Assembly: GCF_013376005.1 (NCBI RefSeq)
Contig: NZ_JABMJK010000009.1
Coordinates: forward strand, 223,453 to 287,452
Source of the DNA: Duganella sp. SG902
GTDB lineage: Bacteria; Pseudomonadota; Gammaproteobacteria; Burkholderiales; Burkholderiaceae_D
Direction: 5' to 3'
DNA: 64,000 nt
Below the pieces are notes generated by a model, which worked only from the letters and a program-made list of their open reading frames with translations, searched no databases and had not been told where the DNA came from. A program made the position numbers and the translations under genes. The first letter of the stretch is position 1. Each line of letters starts with the position of its first letter. Positions 25,282-33,610 of this stretch are shown in pieces.

Positions 25282-26886
25282 GTGTCCACCGTAACCAGAA
25301 AAACTGAAATGTCAGCAGTGAATGGGACGCCAGAAAAGCGGCTGTTTCTTTCTATAATCAGCGACTACGATCTTCGTACGGGTATTTGCGAGCTTATAGA
25401 TAACGCGCTTGATCTAGCAGTGGCAAATTCGACGTTAAACACACTAAAGATCGCGGTTACACTCGACGCAGATCGTCAACTTATTCAAGTGAAAGACAAT
25501 GCTGGTGGGGTACACCATGATCAACTTCGTCTACTCGTAGCCCCGGGTGCAAGCGATCGAAAGTTCGGGCGGGAGCTGATAGGAATTTTTGGAGTTGGGG
25601 GAAAGCGTGCAGGGGTGGCTCTTGGCGAGCTCGTTGAGATAAAAACACGAAGTAAGGGAAGCAAGAGCGCTCAAATAAACATCGACTCTGAATGGCTAGC
25701 TTCTGACGACTGGGCATTAGCGGCATATGAGATCCCTGCAATAGAGGCAGGAACAACCATTGTCGATATTTCAAAACTTCGGCGTAGTTTTACCGAAGAT
25801 GACGTTGAGGAAATCTCCACCCATTTAAGAGAAACGTACTGCTGGTTTATTGAAAATGGATGTGAGTTACGCCTTAACAATATCGTCCTTGATGGCATTC
25901 GTTTTGACCAGTGGGCCTATCCACCTAACTTTCATCCTAGTGTGGCTACCTTTGATTTTTACCCGGATGGTTCACAGAAGGTAACCGCGAAGATCAATGC
26001 GGGATTAATTCTGGATCGAGATCCAGAAAAAGAGAATTATGGCGTTTATTTTTATTGCAATAACAGACTCATAGTAAAAGAGTTACGTACGAGGGATGTT
26101 GGATACTTTGTCACTAGTGAAGCAGGCGTTCCGCACCCAGACGCGTCTTTGTGTCGCGTTCTTGTTCAGTTAAACGGTCCGGCTGAGCTAATGCCCTGGA
26201 ATAGTAGTAAAAGTGGCATAAATTATCATCACTTGGTTTTTCTTCAAATACGACCGAGATTAATTGATCTCGTTAAATTTTATAGTTCTTTGTCGCGCCG
26301 CTTTAGACATAGTTGGGAATCAGAAGTTTTCCAGCACACGTCTGGGACTCCAATGGTTATTCCCGGCGAAGAAATGTTGGCTTCAAAGAAAATTGTATTA
26401 CCTCCTCTGCCTCGGGTCAGAAAACTAGCAAGAATTGATGAATTAAAAGCCACAAATTCAAAGGTGTTAAAGGATAAACCTTGGACTCTTGGCCTTGTTG
26501 AAGCGCTGGGTCTAGTTGATGTAGTCATGAAGCAATCGCTAGACACCAGAAACCGTGCGGCAATGATCTTGTTAGATAGCAATTTTGAAATTGCACTTAA
26601 GGAATTCATCGTCAACCGAACTGATTTATTTCCACCGCATGTATATAATGATTCAAAAATTAGCACTATATTCAAGGCGCGCCATCAAGTAATCAATGAG
26701 GTGAAAGCGCACGTGACAATTTCCCCGGTTCTGCTGGGCAAGGTAAGTCATTACTACAATTTAAGAAATAAACTCGTTCATGAGCGCGCTACCGTAGGTA
26801 TAACTGATAACCAAATACTAGACTATCGAACGACTGTGGAGAAAATTCTAACTAAGTTGTTTGGTTTGAAGTTCCCTAAAGATTAA
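25282..26886 (+). CDS. GHKL ATPase with C-terminal HEPN-type motif
   Basis: 534 residues, cytoplasmic. The N-terminal Bergerat ATPase fold shows the N box ELIDNALD (37-44), G1 box KDNAGGV (71-77) and G2 box GIFGVGGKRAGVALG (101-115), as in MORC/MutL/Hsp90-type ATPases; no His-phosphorylation motif, so not a sensor kinase. The C-terminal ~100 residues are helical and contain YNLRNKLVHE, an R495-x4-H500 pattern typical of HEPN domains, many of which are RNases or toxins. The GTG at 25282 follows GAGG; an ATG at 25309 is possible. Strongly AT-rich island gene. Function is inferred as phage or plasmid defence. Confidence 0.7.
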   Translation: MSTVTRKTEMSAVNGTPEKRLFLSIISDYDLRTGICELIDNALDLAVANSTLNTLKIAVTLDADRQLIQVKDNAGGVHHDQLRLLVAPGASDRKFGRELIGIFGVGGKRAGVALGELVEIKTRSKGSKSAQINIDSEWLASDDWALAAYEIPAIEAGTTIVDISKLRRSFTEDDVEEISTHLRETYCWFIENGCELRLNNIVLDGIRFDQWAYPPNFHPSVATFDFYPDGSQKVTAKINAGLILDRDPEKENYGVYFYCNNRLIVKELRTRDVGYFVTSEAGVPHPDASLCRVLVQLNGPAELMPWNSSKSGINYHHLVFLQIRPRLIDLVKFYSSLSRRFRHSWESEVFQHTSGTPMVIPGEEMLASKKIVLPPLPRVRKLARIDELKATNSKVLKDKPWTLGLVEALGLVDVVMKQSLDTRNRAAMILLDSNFEIALKEFIVNRTDLFPPHVYNDSKISTIFKARHQVINEVKAHVTISPVLLGKVSHYYNLRNKLVHERATVGITDNQILDYRTTVEKILTKLFGLKFPKD

Positions 26887-27061
26887 AGATCAAAGGAAAT
26901 TAAAGAAATAGTTTTAAATCCTCATCAGCAGCTTTTTCGACTAGACGTGGGGTCGAAACTGTGATGGCGGATAACTTGTTGATTAAGGTGGAGTTTTTGT
27001 GTGATCGCATATTCATGCGTTTGAAACGCGCATGAACAGTGGCGTTTAGCGATGTGGCGGG

Positions 27062-27118
27062 GCTTGGGAAGCTGCCGTTCTACATTGAACTACACCCGCA
27101 TGCCTCGCATTCTACGCG
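27062..27118. repeat. Right flanking repeat (truncated tRNA-Gly)
   Basis: Copy of the tRNA-Gly 5' half plus upstream flank. It is identical for GCTTGGGAAGCTGCCGTTCTAC, lacks one C, then matches ATTGAACTACACCCGC and diverges slowly. It cannot form a tRNA because everything 3' of the anticodon loop is missing. Likely the second attachment junction. Confidence 0.8.
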
Positions 27119-27149
27119 GCATTACGTCATCTTGACAAAGCTGCAGAGA

Positions 27150-27465
27150 CTAAACCCCGTCAACTTCTCTATAGCTTTTGACGGCGTCGTTTGCGTGCTC
27201 GGAAATGGTTTTGAGAATTTTGGGGTGCTCCTTGTATTTTTTTGTCAAATCGAAAAGCTGGCGGTTGGCAGCGCCGCAGTATTTAGTGATCGCTTTTGTG
27301 ATTTCTCTGCGCCTTGCTTGGGGTAAGTCCCCATCCCACTCCCTGCCATATGCTCGCAGCTTTCAGCATTGTTCACAAAAACTTGTACGTCTTTCGGCAA
27401 TTGGTCTGCCGCCAAAACACTCTGCGCGGTAACTAATAGGAACATGAAAATAGCTTGTTTATCAT
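27150..27465 (-). pseudogene. Decayed small exported protein (two frameshifts)
   Basis: AGGAGATACAAAATG starts MINKLFS, then the frame must shift to read MFLLVTAQSVLAADQLPK (end of a signal peptide), and shift again after CEHMAG to read EWDGDLPQARRREITKAI to a stop at 27150. The second shift equals loss of one G in a G run. The joined product would be ~105 residues: a signal peptide and a Cys-containing helical protein of unknown function. Sequencing error could mimic this, but two shifts make decay more likely. Confidence 0.6.
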
Positions 27466-27480
27466 TTTGTATCTCCTCGC

Positions 27481-27555
27481 CTAACGGCCCGTGGCCGACC
27501 AATGCGGTTTATCCTTGGCGCCGCCGATATATTTCTTCACGCCGAGAGCCAACGC
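27481..27555 (-). pseudogene. Possible C-terminal gene remnant
   Basis: A 24-codon frame on the minus strand, containing GVKKYIGGAKDKPHWSATGR before its stop, looks like a natural protein C-terminus. It is immediately preceded in frame by TAA and then by the OpgB-like gene end, so no start is available. It lies 15 bp before the start of the decayed gene. Evidence is composition only. Confidence 0.25.
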
Positions 27556-27577
27556 TTACATTGATCCAGGCTGAAGA

Positions 27578-29035
27578 TTAATGATCTTCCGGGTCCGACC
27601 ACAGCGCCATGTACAACTCGGAGCGGTTCAGCAGGTTCTTGTCCATTTCCGGCAGGCGGTCCTTCGGCGGCTGCAGCGGGTGCTGGTTGAAGCCGCTGTA
27701 GCCCAGGCCCATGCGGCCGCCGGGCACCGCGTAGCCGGTGAACTCCATGATGGTCGGCAACAAGTCGAAGTGCAACAGCTCCGGGCGGTTCGGCGCCGGC
27801 GCGTCTTGTGAGATGAAGCGGTTGAAGATGGTGCGCTCGCGCAGTTGCGACAGTTTCGACGTCAGCGGGTTCTTGCGCGACAGGTGGTCGCCCAGGATCA
27901 CGATGTTGGTGTCTTCCAGATAGCCGTTCTCCTGCGCGTAGCGCACGAAGTCCGCCACCTCGGCCGCCGTGCACGAGACCACGCCCTCAAAGCCGGTGAA
28001 GCCGCGCCGCGCGCAGTCGGCCGACAAGTGCCCTTCCGGCTCGTGCGTGTCCACAGTCAGCAGCGTCAGGTTGAATTTCTGACCCGACTCCTTCAGCGCG
28101 CGCAGCTTGGTCTTGGCGCGGCTGAACAGGTCCGCGTCGTACAGGCCCCAGCCATTCATATCGCCGCTGTCCACGCCGCTCTTGAGCCACTCCTCGCGCC
28201 CATATACCTCGTGATAGTGGTGCTGGGTGAGGAATTTGTCCTTGCCGGCGAAGTTGGTCGAGGCGCCGCCCATGAACACGTTGCGATAGCCGCGTTCGGC
28301 GAGCAAATCGGTCAGGCACACGGCGTTCTTGAGGAAAGAGTTCATCACCTGCCCCTGCGTGTTGCCGTCGAAGATAGTCATGCGCTCCAGCGGCACGCCG
28401 CACTGGGTCGCCACCATGGCTGCGATGGTCCAGCCGGTGCCCGGCACCTGCTGGTACGCATCGAAACTGGTTCCCCGCAGCGCCGTGAGCGGCGCCAGCA
28501 GGTCGCGGCCGAAAGTGGCGGGCGAGGCGTAGCTCTGCTCCAGGCTCTCGACGTAAATCAGGACCAGGTTCTTCGGCTGCCGCGCTACCACGGAAACCGA
28601 CGCCGGTCGAATGTAGTTGGCGCCGAAATAGTCGGGGCCGAAATCCGCTGTTACATATTTAAAGGCCGACACATCGCACATCCAGAACGTGGTCGCGCCG
28701 AACACCAGCAGCTGCGGGAACCAGCGGTGAACGCGGTAGAACAGCGCATGGCAGCACCGCGGCGCGCGCGCGATCACGCGGCGCATCCTGGCCTCGAGAT
28801 AGAACAGCAGCGCCAGCAACACCAGGGGCGCCAGCACGCACCAGCGCACGAAGCGCCAGGTCACCGCCGGGTCGACGGTGTCCATCAGCTCGACGCCAAA
28901 GTTCAAGTGGTACACGATCTGGTCCAGATCCGGCTGGCCAAAGGACCGGTGGATCCAGTAGCTGAAACAGAACAGGAAGATGGCCAGCAGGTACAGGCCG
29001 CTGCGCAGCATGCGCGATCGGAGATGTGTTTTCAT
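27578..29035 (-). CDS. OpgB-like phosphoglycerol transferase (sulfatase family)
   Basis: 485 residues. Three to four N-terminal membrane segments (to about residue 125), then a periplasmic sulfatase/alkaline-phosphatase fold. NLVLIYVESLEQSY and PGTGWTIAAMVATQCGVPL carry the metal-binding Glu and nucleophilic Thr region as in OpgB; FMGGASTNFAGKDKFL and VILGDHLSRKNP follow. OpgB transfers phosphoglycerol to osmoregulated periplasmic glucans; lipoteichoic-acid-synthase-like activity is the alternative. The ATG at 29035 follows AGGGAAG. Confidence 0.82.
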   Translation of the reverse strand: MKTHLRSRMLRSGLYLLAIFLFCFSYWIHRSFGQPDLDQIVYHLNFGVELMDTVDPAVTWRFVRWCVLAPLVLLALLFYLEARMRRVIARAPRCCHALFYRVHRWFPQLLVFGATTFWMCDVSAFKYVTADFGPDYFGANYIRPASVSVVARQPKNLVLIYVESLEQSYASPATFGRDLLAPLTALRGTSFDAYQQVPGTGWTIAAMVATQCGVPLERMTIFDGNTQGQVMNSFLKNAVCLTDLLAERGYRNVFMGGASTNFAGKDKFLTQHHYHEVYGREEWLKSGVDSGDMNGWGLYDADLFSRAKTKLRALKESGQKFNLTLLTVDTHEPEGHLSADCARRGFTGFEGVVSCTAAEVADFVRYAQENGYLEDTNIVILGDHLSRKNPLTSKLSQLRERTIFNRFISQDAPAPNRPELLHFDLLPTIMEFTGYAVPGGRMGLGYSGFNQHPLQPPKDRLPEMDKNLLNRSELYMALWSDPEDH

Positions 29036-29186
29036 TCCGCCATCTTCCCTATGCAACTTGTCTGCAAAGTTGCGCTGCGCCGCCGTTTTGTATCGTAGTG
29101 TTGTGCGGCGTTTACATAGATTTACTTCGCAAGCGCGCTTATCTCATGCACAATGTCCGGGCCTCTTTTGACGACAAGGACGTAAC

Positions 29187-30407
29187 ATGAAAGCAGTTCT
29201 GGGTTTGAGCCTGGCGCTGGCGTTTGCCGCCCCCGCCGCCGTCGCGCAGACGGATCCCATCTCCGTACTGGTAAAACAGCTGGAACTGGAGAAGTACAAG
29301 GCCACCATCAAGGGCCTGACCAAATTCGGCGACCGCCGCCAGGGCACCGAGCGCAATCGCCAGGCGCTGGACTGGATCGAGGCGCAGCTCAAGTCCTACG
29401 GATGTAGCAACACCGAACGTTTGCAATATCAATTTACACAGCCGGCGCCGGGCGAACCCGCGCCCAAGCGCGCGCCGGGCATTCCGAGCGGCGGCGCCGG
29501 CGGCCCTCCGGGCCAGGGCGGCAGCACGCTGTTCGGCAACCGCATCCCGACCGGCGTGAATACCGATCCGATGCGCCAGCCCGACGAACGCCTGCGTGCG
29601 CTGAACGCCGAGCAGACGCCGGTCGGCACCTCGCCGCGCGAGAACGTCTACTGCACCAAGGTGGGGACCACGCATCCGGAAGAGATGTACATCGTCAGCG
29701 CCCACATGGACGGCATCGGCTTTGGCGAGGCGGCCAATGACGACGGTTCCGGCACCGCGCTGGTGATGGAGCTGGCGCGCATCTTCAGCATGCCGGGCGT
29801 GGAGACCGATCGTTCGATCCGCTTCATCTTGTGGAACAACGAGGAGACGGGCCTGAACGGCGCCGCCGCCTACGTCGAGCAGCGCAAGGATTTGCAGGGC
29901 GTCGAGTCGCCCAAGGGCTCGGGCAAATATCCGGAGCCGAAGTGGCTCGGCATGATCCAGCACGACATGATGATGTACGATCATGGCATGCCTATCCCCA
30001 AGGTCGGCGCCGATGGCAAGGTCACCTATGTGTCGCCGCCCGAGCAGCGGCTGGAGGCGGACGTCAACATCGAGTATCAGTCGGTGTCGAAGCAGGCCGA
30101 GGGTTCGGCCAGGCTGGCGTGGGCCTTCCGCGCCGCCAACGACAAGTACGCGACCAACTACCCGGCCGCCGTAGGCTTCCACATGACCAATACGGATTCG
30201 ACACCGTTCATGGATTTGGTGCCATCGATCTCGCTGCGCGAGAACGAGCGCGGGCAGCAGATCGGCGCCGGCTGGAATCCGAACTGGCACCAGCCGACCG
30301 ACAACTACGACAACTACTCGGACAAGGACTTCCTGCTTGGCCTGAACGCGGCCCAGACCACGCTGGCCGGGGTGGCGCAGCTGGCCGGGGTGCGCATCAG
30401 AAAATAA
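29187..30407 (+). CDS. Exported M28 family metallopeptidase
   Basis: 406 residues with a signal peptide (to about residue 20, AVAQTD). M28 zinc site: VSAHMDGIGFGEAANDDGSG (His and bridging Asp), RFILWNNEETGLNG (catalytic Glu-Glu) and the C-terminal NPNWHQPTDNYDNYS His. A Gly/Pro-rich insertion at residues ~85-115 separates the prodomain-like start from the catalytic core. Such enzymes are aminopeptidases or carboxypeptidases of the periplasm or medium. Stands alone. Confidence 0.88.
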   Translation: MKAVLGLSLALAFAAPAAVAQTDPISVLVKQLELEKYKATIKGLTKFGDRRQGTERNRQALDWIEAQLKSYGCSNTERLQYQFTQPAPGEPAPKRAPGIPSGGAGGPPGQGGSTLFGNRIPTGVNTDPMRQPDERLRALNAEQTPVGTSPRENVYCTKVGTTHPEEMYIVSAHMDGIGFGEAANDDGSGTALVMELARIFSMPGVETDRSIRFILWNNEETGLNGAAAYVEQRKDLQGVESPKGSGKYPEPKWLGMIQHDMMMYDHGMPIPKVGADGKVTYVSPPEQRLEADVNIEYQSVSKQAEGSARLAWAFRAANDKYATNYPAAVGFHMTNTDSTPFMDLVPSISLRENERGQQIGAGWNPNWHQPTDNYDNYSDKDFLLGLNAAQTTLAGVAQLAGVRIRK

Positions 30408-30410
30408 GGC

Positions 30411-31076
30411 TTATTGTTTCTGATAATTGACCGAGCGCGGGCCGTACAACATGCCGTTGTTCAGGCCCGCCGACAACAGGCGCGTGCTGGCCACGCCAGC
30501 CACCGGGTGCGACTGATCGGTGGTGCTGTTGATGACCTGCTTCACGGCGGCCGCGACCAGCGCGCCGATCAAGCCGCCGGTGTTGTTATTGCCACCCTCG
30601 TTGCTGGAGGCACTCGCGGCACCGGTCCACAGCACGGTACCGCTTTTCAGGTCCACCAGCTTGGCTTCAGCCGCCACCACGACCACACTGTCCAACACCG
30701 TGTAGGTAGAACCGTACTTGTTGATGGTGATGTACATGCCCGCATCGGCGCCAAAAATCTCCTGCAGCTTGGCCGTTGGCAGCTGGTGGATATCGGCCGA
30801 TGTGGTCATGCCGTTTTGCTTGAAGGTCTCATTCACGAGAGCGACCGGCAGTACATAGTAGCCAGCTTCCGCCAGAGGATAGGTCACCTGCGCGTAGACG
30901 CTGTTGCCGGCGTTGACTTCCGGCGAGTTATTCAGCGGCGGCAGCACCAGGATGGAACGCGGCTTGGCTGCTTTGAACGCGGTGTAGTCATATGGCGCTG
31001 GCTTGGTGCCAGCGCAGCCGACAGCCAACACCAGCGGCGCCAGGCAAGCGCTCAGTTTCAAGATACGCCCGATCAT
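30411..31076 (-). CDS. DUF799 (GNA1162-like) lipoprotein
   Basis: 221 residues with a lipobox (LVLAVGCAG). KPRSILVLPPLNNSPEV and a GTVLWTGAASASSNEGG segment are DUF799 hallmarks; Neisseria GNA1162 is the known member, with a TolB-like fold. It is third in a three-lipoprotein operon (CsgG-like, DUF4810, DUF799) and its start overlaps the preceding stop by 4 bp. The trio is conserved together in Proteobacteria, probably as an outer-membrane assembly; cargo unknown. Confidence 0.88.
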   Translation of the reverse strand: MIGRILKLSACLAPLVLAVGCAGTKPAPYDYTAFKAAKPRSILVLPPLNNSPEVNAGNSVYAQVTYPLAEAGYYVLPVALVNETFKQNGMTTSADIHQLPTAKLQEIFGADAGMYITINKYGSTYTVLDSVVVVAAEAKLVDLKSGTVLWTGAASASSNEGGNNNTGGLIGALVAAAVKQVINSTTDQSHPVAGVASTRLLSAGLNNGMLYGPRSVNYQKQ

Positions 31077-31444
31077 AATTTTTCACCCTTCTTCACTTTC
31101 GCCAACAGGAAATCCATGTAGGCCGCCGACTCCGGAAACAGTTTTTTCTCATCCTCGAACTGCGCCACCATCTGATCCTGCTTGCCGGTGATCGAGTACA
31201 GCATGCCAAGGTGCGCATGGAAGCCCGGCGGCACCGAGGCGCCCTTGGCGCTGATGGTCTGCAGCGCCTTTTCCATCTCGGCGATCTGCTGATCCGGGCT
31301 TTCGCCTTTGAAGTGTTGATAGACCTGAGGCTGATAGCCATCCCAGCCATACAAGGTTTTCGGTGCGGAAGCGCAACCGGACAGCATGGCGCTGCCAGCC
31401 AGCGCCAGCATGATCGCGGCGCGTGTCAACCAGATTGTTTGCAT
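31073..31444 (-). CDS. DUF4810 lipoprotein
   Basis: 123 residues, lipobox MLSGCASAP. LYGWDGYQPQVYQHFKG and VPPGFHAHLGMLYSITGK typify DUF4810, a TPR-like helical family. The ATG at 31444 follows GAGGA; an alternative GTG at 31456 would overlap the CsgG-like stop. Middle gene of the trio. Confidence 0.88.
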   Translation of the reverse strand: MQTIWLTRAAIMLALAGSAMLSGCASAPKTLYGWDGYQPQVYQHFKGESPDQQIAEMEKALQTISAKGASVPPGFHAHLGMLYSITGKQDQMVAQFEDEKKLFPESAAYMDFLLAKVKKGEKL

Positions 31445-31452
31445 TGGCGTCC

Positions 31453-32133
31453 TCACTGTGCGCGCAGCTTCAAGGCGCCGGCGTCCACGCCCGCCACCAG
31501 TTTGTCCACCGCCTCCCGCATGGCCAGATCCAGCACCTTGCCGTTCAGCGTGGCGTCATAGCTAGCCGTGCCGCCAAAGCCCAGCACCTCGCGGTTCGAC
31601 AGGCTGTATTCGCCGGCACCAGCGGCCGAGTACACCACTTCCGAGGTGGCGATATTCACCACATTAAGCGTCACCTTGGCGTATGCCACCTGCGTCTTGC
31701 CACGGCCGGCAATGCCGAACAACTGATGGTCGCCAACTTCTTTGCGGCCAAATTCCGTCACGTCGCCGGTGACGATAAAATCGGCGCCTTTGATATTCTG
31801 TGTCTGCTGCTTGAACCCGGCTTCCTGCTTCATTTCGCTCAGGTTGTCGCGATCCAGCACGCTGAAACGGTTGGTTTGTTGCAGATGCGAGATCAGGACG
31901 GTTTTGGCCTGGCTTCCCAAACGGTCTACACCGTCGGAAAAGATGCCGCGCATGAAACTGGAACGGTTATCGAACTTGCCGACCGCGATCAGCGAACGCG
32001 GACCAACATAAGGTTTGGCCGCACTGGCCACGGTAGCCACGGCAACGGCCTGAGAACTTTCTGTTGCGCACCCGGCGAGTGCCGAGATCGCCAGCGCTGC
32101 AGCCAGCAACTGGACGTTTTTTTTGATTTGCAT
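31453..32133 (-). CDS. CsgG/HfaB-like lipoprotein
   Basis: 226 residues, lipobox ALAGCATES. RSLIAVGKFDNRSSF and FSVLDRDNLSEMKQEAGF match the CsgG/HfaB core; YAKVTLNVVNIATSEVVYSA is the strand pair near the transmembrane hairpin. CsgG forms the curli secretion pore, HfaB holds holdfast anchors. No curlin or holdfast genes are present, so the trio has another role. First gene of the operon. Confidence 0.88.
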   Translation of the reverse strand: MQIKKNVQLLAAALAISALAGCATESSQAVAVATVASAAKPYVGPRSLIAVGKFDNRSSFMRGIFSDGVDRLGSQAKTVLISHLQQTNRFSVLDRDNLSEMKQEAGFKQQTQNIKGADFIVTGDVTEFGRKEVGDHQLFGIAGRGKTQVAYAKVTLNVVNIATSEVVYSAAGAGEYSLSNREVLGFGGTASYDATLNGKVLDLAMREAVDKLVAGVDAGALKLRAQ

Positions 32134-32194
32134 TTTTTCCCCAAAGTGAAGGCTGAATTCTTAATAAAAATAAAGAATTCCCATATGCAATTTT

Positions 32195-32220
32195 ATAGAT
32201 TATCGCAACCGATAATCTAT
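32195..32220. repeat. Perfect 11-bp inverted repeat
   Basis: ATAGATTATCG and CGATAATCTAT flank a CAAC loop in the 105-bp space between the LysR gene's stop and the CsgG-like operon start. There is no T run on either strand, so it is not a typical terminator. It could be an operator 62-87 bp upstream of the operon. Confidence 0.6.
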
Positions 32221-32238
32221 CCAATAGTCACGAATGGT

Positions 32239-33114
32239 TCAGGATTCTTGCAACGCCTCCAGCACGATGTCGTGCAACCGCTGGGCCGGCGGATTCAGTT
32301 CCGCTTCGGCGCGATGCAGCAGCAGGCCGACGTCGGGCAGCGGTGGCAGGCGAGGGTCATCCAGTACGCGCAGCGATGATGGCACGCCCATCCCGGTGCG
32401 CACGGTCAGGCCCAGTCCCGCCGCCGCCGCGGCCCACACGCCGGACAGGCCCGGGCTGGTGAAGGCGATACGCCATGGGATGCCGGCGTTGTCCAGCGCG
32501 CGCGTGGCGGCGCTGCGCATGATGCAGGGCGCGTCCATCATCACCAGCGGCAGCGGTTCATGTTCGGGCAGCGTCAGCCGCGTTTCGTCGGCGGCGCCGA
32601 TCCAGCGCATCGGCAGCACGCCTACCTTTACCGCATGCGCGGCAGGCGCGCCGCCATCCCAAGCCAGGGCCAGATCCAGTTTGCCGCCACCCAGCAGTTC
32701 CATCAGTTCCGAGTTGCGCGCCACGCGCGCTTCAATGCGCACCTGCGGGTGCACGCGCGTGAAGCGCCCCAGCACCTCGGTCAGCATTTGTTCGCCAAAG
32801 TCCTGCTGGATGCCGAGCCGCACGCTGCCCGCCAGTTCGGCGCCGCGCACGGCGTTGGCCGCTTCGTCGTTCAGTTCCAGCAGGCGGCGCGCGTAGCCCA
32901 GCAGCGATTCGCCGGCCGGCGTGGTGGCCATGCCGCGCCCTTCCTTGCGCAGCACAGGCATGCCGAGTTGATCCTCCAATTTTTTCAGCTGCGCGCTGAC
33001 GGCGGAGGTGGAGCGCCCCAGCCGGTCCGCCGCCTTGGCGAAGCTGCCCAGGTCGACGCCGGTGACGAAGGTGCGCAAAACGTCGAGGTCGAAGGTAATT
33101 CGTCGCATAACCAT
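32239..33114 (-). CDS. LysR-family regulator
   Basis: 291 residues. N-terminal winged helix (residues ~8-66) with GSFAKAADRLGRSTSAVSAQ and LGMPVLRKEGRGM, then an effector domain (GSVRLGIQQDFGEQMLTEVL). Divergent from a tautomerase/DUF4865 pair across 97 bp that contains a T-N11-A palindrome; LysR proteins typically control the divergent genes. Ligand unknown. Confidence 0.92.
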   Translation of the reverse strand: MVMRRITFDLDVLRTFVTGVDLGSFAKAADRLGRSTSAVSAQLKKLEDQLGMPVLRKEGRGMATTPAGESLLGYARRLLELNDEAANAVRGAELAGSVRLGIQQDFGEQMLTEVLGRFTRVHPQVRIEARVARNSELMELLGGGKLDLALAWDGGAPAAHAVKVGVLPMRWIGAADETRLTLPEHEPLPLVMMDAPCIMRSAATRALDNAGIPWRIAFTSPGLSGVWAAAAAGLGLTVRTGMGVPSSLRVLDDPRLPPLPDVGLLLHRAEAELNPPAQRLHDIVLEALQES

Positions 33115-33144
33115 CCCGCTTTATCGAACTATTTGTCAAAATAT

Positions 33145-33159
33145 TCCTGATTTTCAGGA
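33145..33159. promoter_or_regulatory. Probable LysR-binding palindrome
   Basis: TCCTGATTTTCAGGA is a 6+6 inverted repeat around TTT, matching the T-N11-A form (T33145, A33157-59 region), in the middle of the divergent LysR/tautomerase spacer. It is the only clear dyad there. Confidence 0.6.
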
Positions 33160-33211
33160 TTAATTTAGGCGTGTATCGTGTGACTGTCAATTGAAAAAAG
33201 GGAGCGTCATC

Positions 33212-33610
33212 ATGCCTATGAGCCGTATTTCTTTGTTGAAAGGGAAATCGCCTGAGTACATCCGTGCGCTGGGCGATAGTTTGCAACGGGCGATGGAGGA
33301 GTCGTTCAATGTGCCGAAGAACGACCGCTTCCAGCTGGTGCATCAGCATGAGCCTTACGAGATGATGTTTGACCGGTCTTACGAAGGTGGCCCGCGCTCG
33401 GACGATTTTGTGCTCATTACGATCACCATCGGCAAGCCGCGCAGCACCGAGATGAAGCAGGCATTTTATCGCCGGCTGGTGGAGCTGCTGGCGGAATCGC
33501 CGGGCTTGCGGCCGGAGGATGTGATGGTGGTGGTGTCGTCGTCGCAGGGGGATGACTGGTCGTTTGGTGGCGGGCGGCCGGCCGCGTCCTTGTTGGGAGT
33601 GCGGTCGTGA
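33212..33610 (+). CDS. Tautomerase family protein
   Basis: 132 residues. It starts MPMSRISLLKGKSPEYIRAL, with Pro directly after Met as required for the catalytic N-terminal proline of the 4-oxalocrotonate tautomerase/MIF superfamily; the length fits the two-unit Tautomerase_2 form. DVMVVVSSSQGDDWSFGGG is the conserved closing segment. The ATG at 33212 follows GGGAG. Coupled to the DUF4865 gene by overlap (GTGA). Confidence 0.88.
   Translation: MPMSRISLLKGKSPEYIRALGDSLQRAMEESFNVPKNDRFQLVHQHEPYEMMFDRSYEGGPRSDDFVLITITIGKPRSTEMKQAFYRRLVELLAESPGLRPEDVMVVVSSSQGDDWSFGGGRPAASLLGVRS

Larger units (their letters stand above)
21990..27118. mobile_element. Genomic island at tRNA-Gly(CCC)
   Basis: The segment between the intact tRNA-Gly and a partial duplicate of its 5' half carries genes visibly AT-richer than the flanks (especially 22.15-23.65 and 25.1-27.0 kb). 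Cargo: DUF2971 protein, two HNH endonucleases, a Thr/Pro-rich protein, a DUF1249 protein and a GHKL-HEPN protein. No integrase or transposase frame is present, so the element is either decayed or mobilised in trans. Confidence 0.65.

Noticed and set aside
22031..27061. An integrase or transposase gene in the island
   Set aside because: Read all frames of the gene-sized stretches; none shows tyrosine or serine recombinase or DDE motifs. The HNH proteins are too small and lack recombinase parts.
27062..27118. A second tRNA-Gly gene
   Set aside because: Only the 5' half is present; sequence 3' of the anticodon loop is unrelated and one base is missing in the D-arm side.
31453..32133. Curli secretion locus
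   Set aside because: The CsgG-like protein is accompanied by DUF4810 and DUF799, not csgA/B/E/F, so curli export is not supported.
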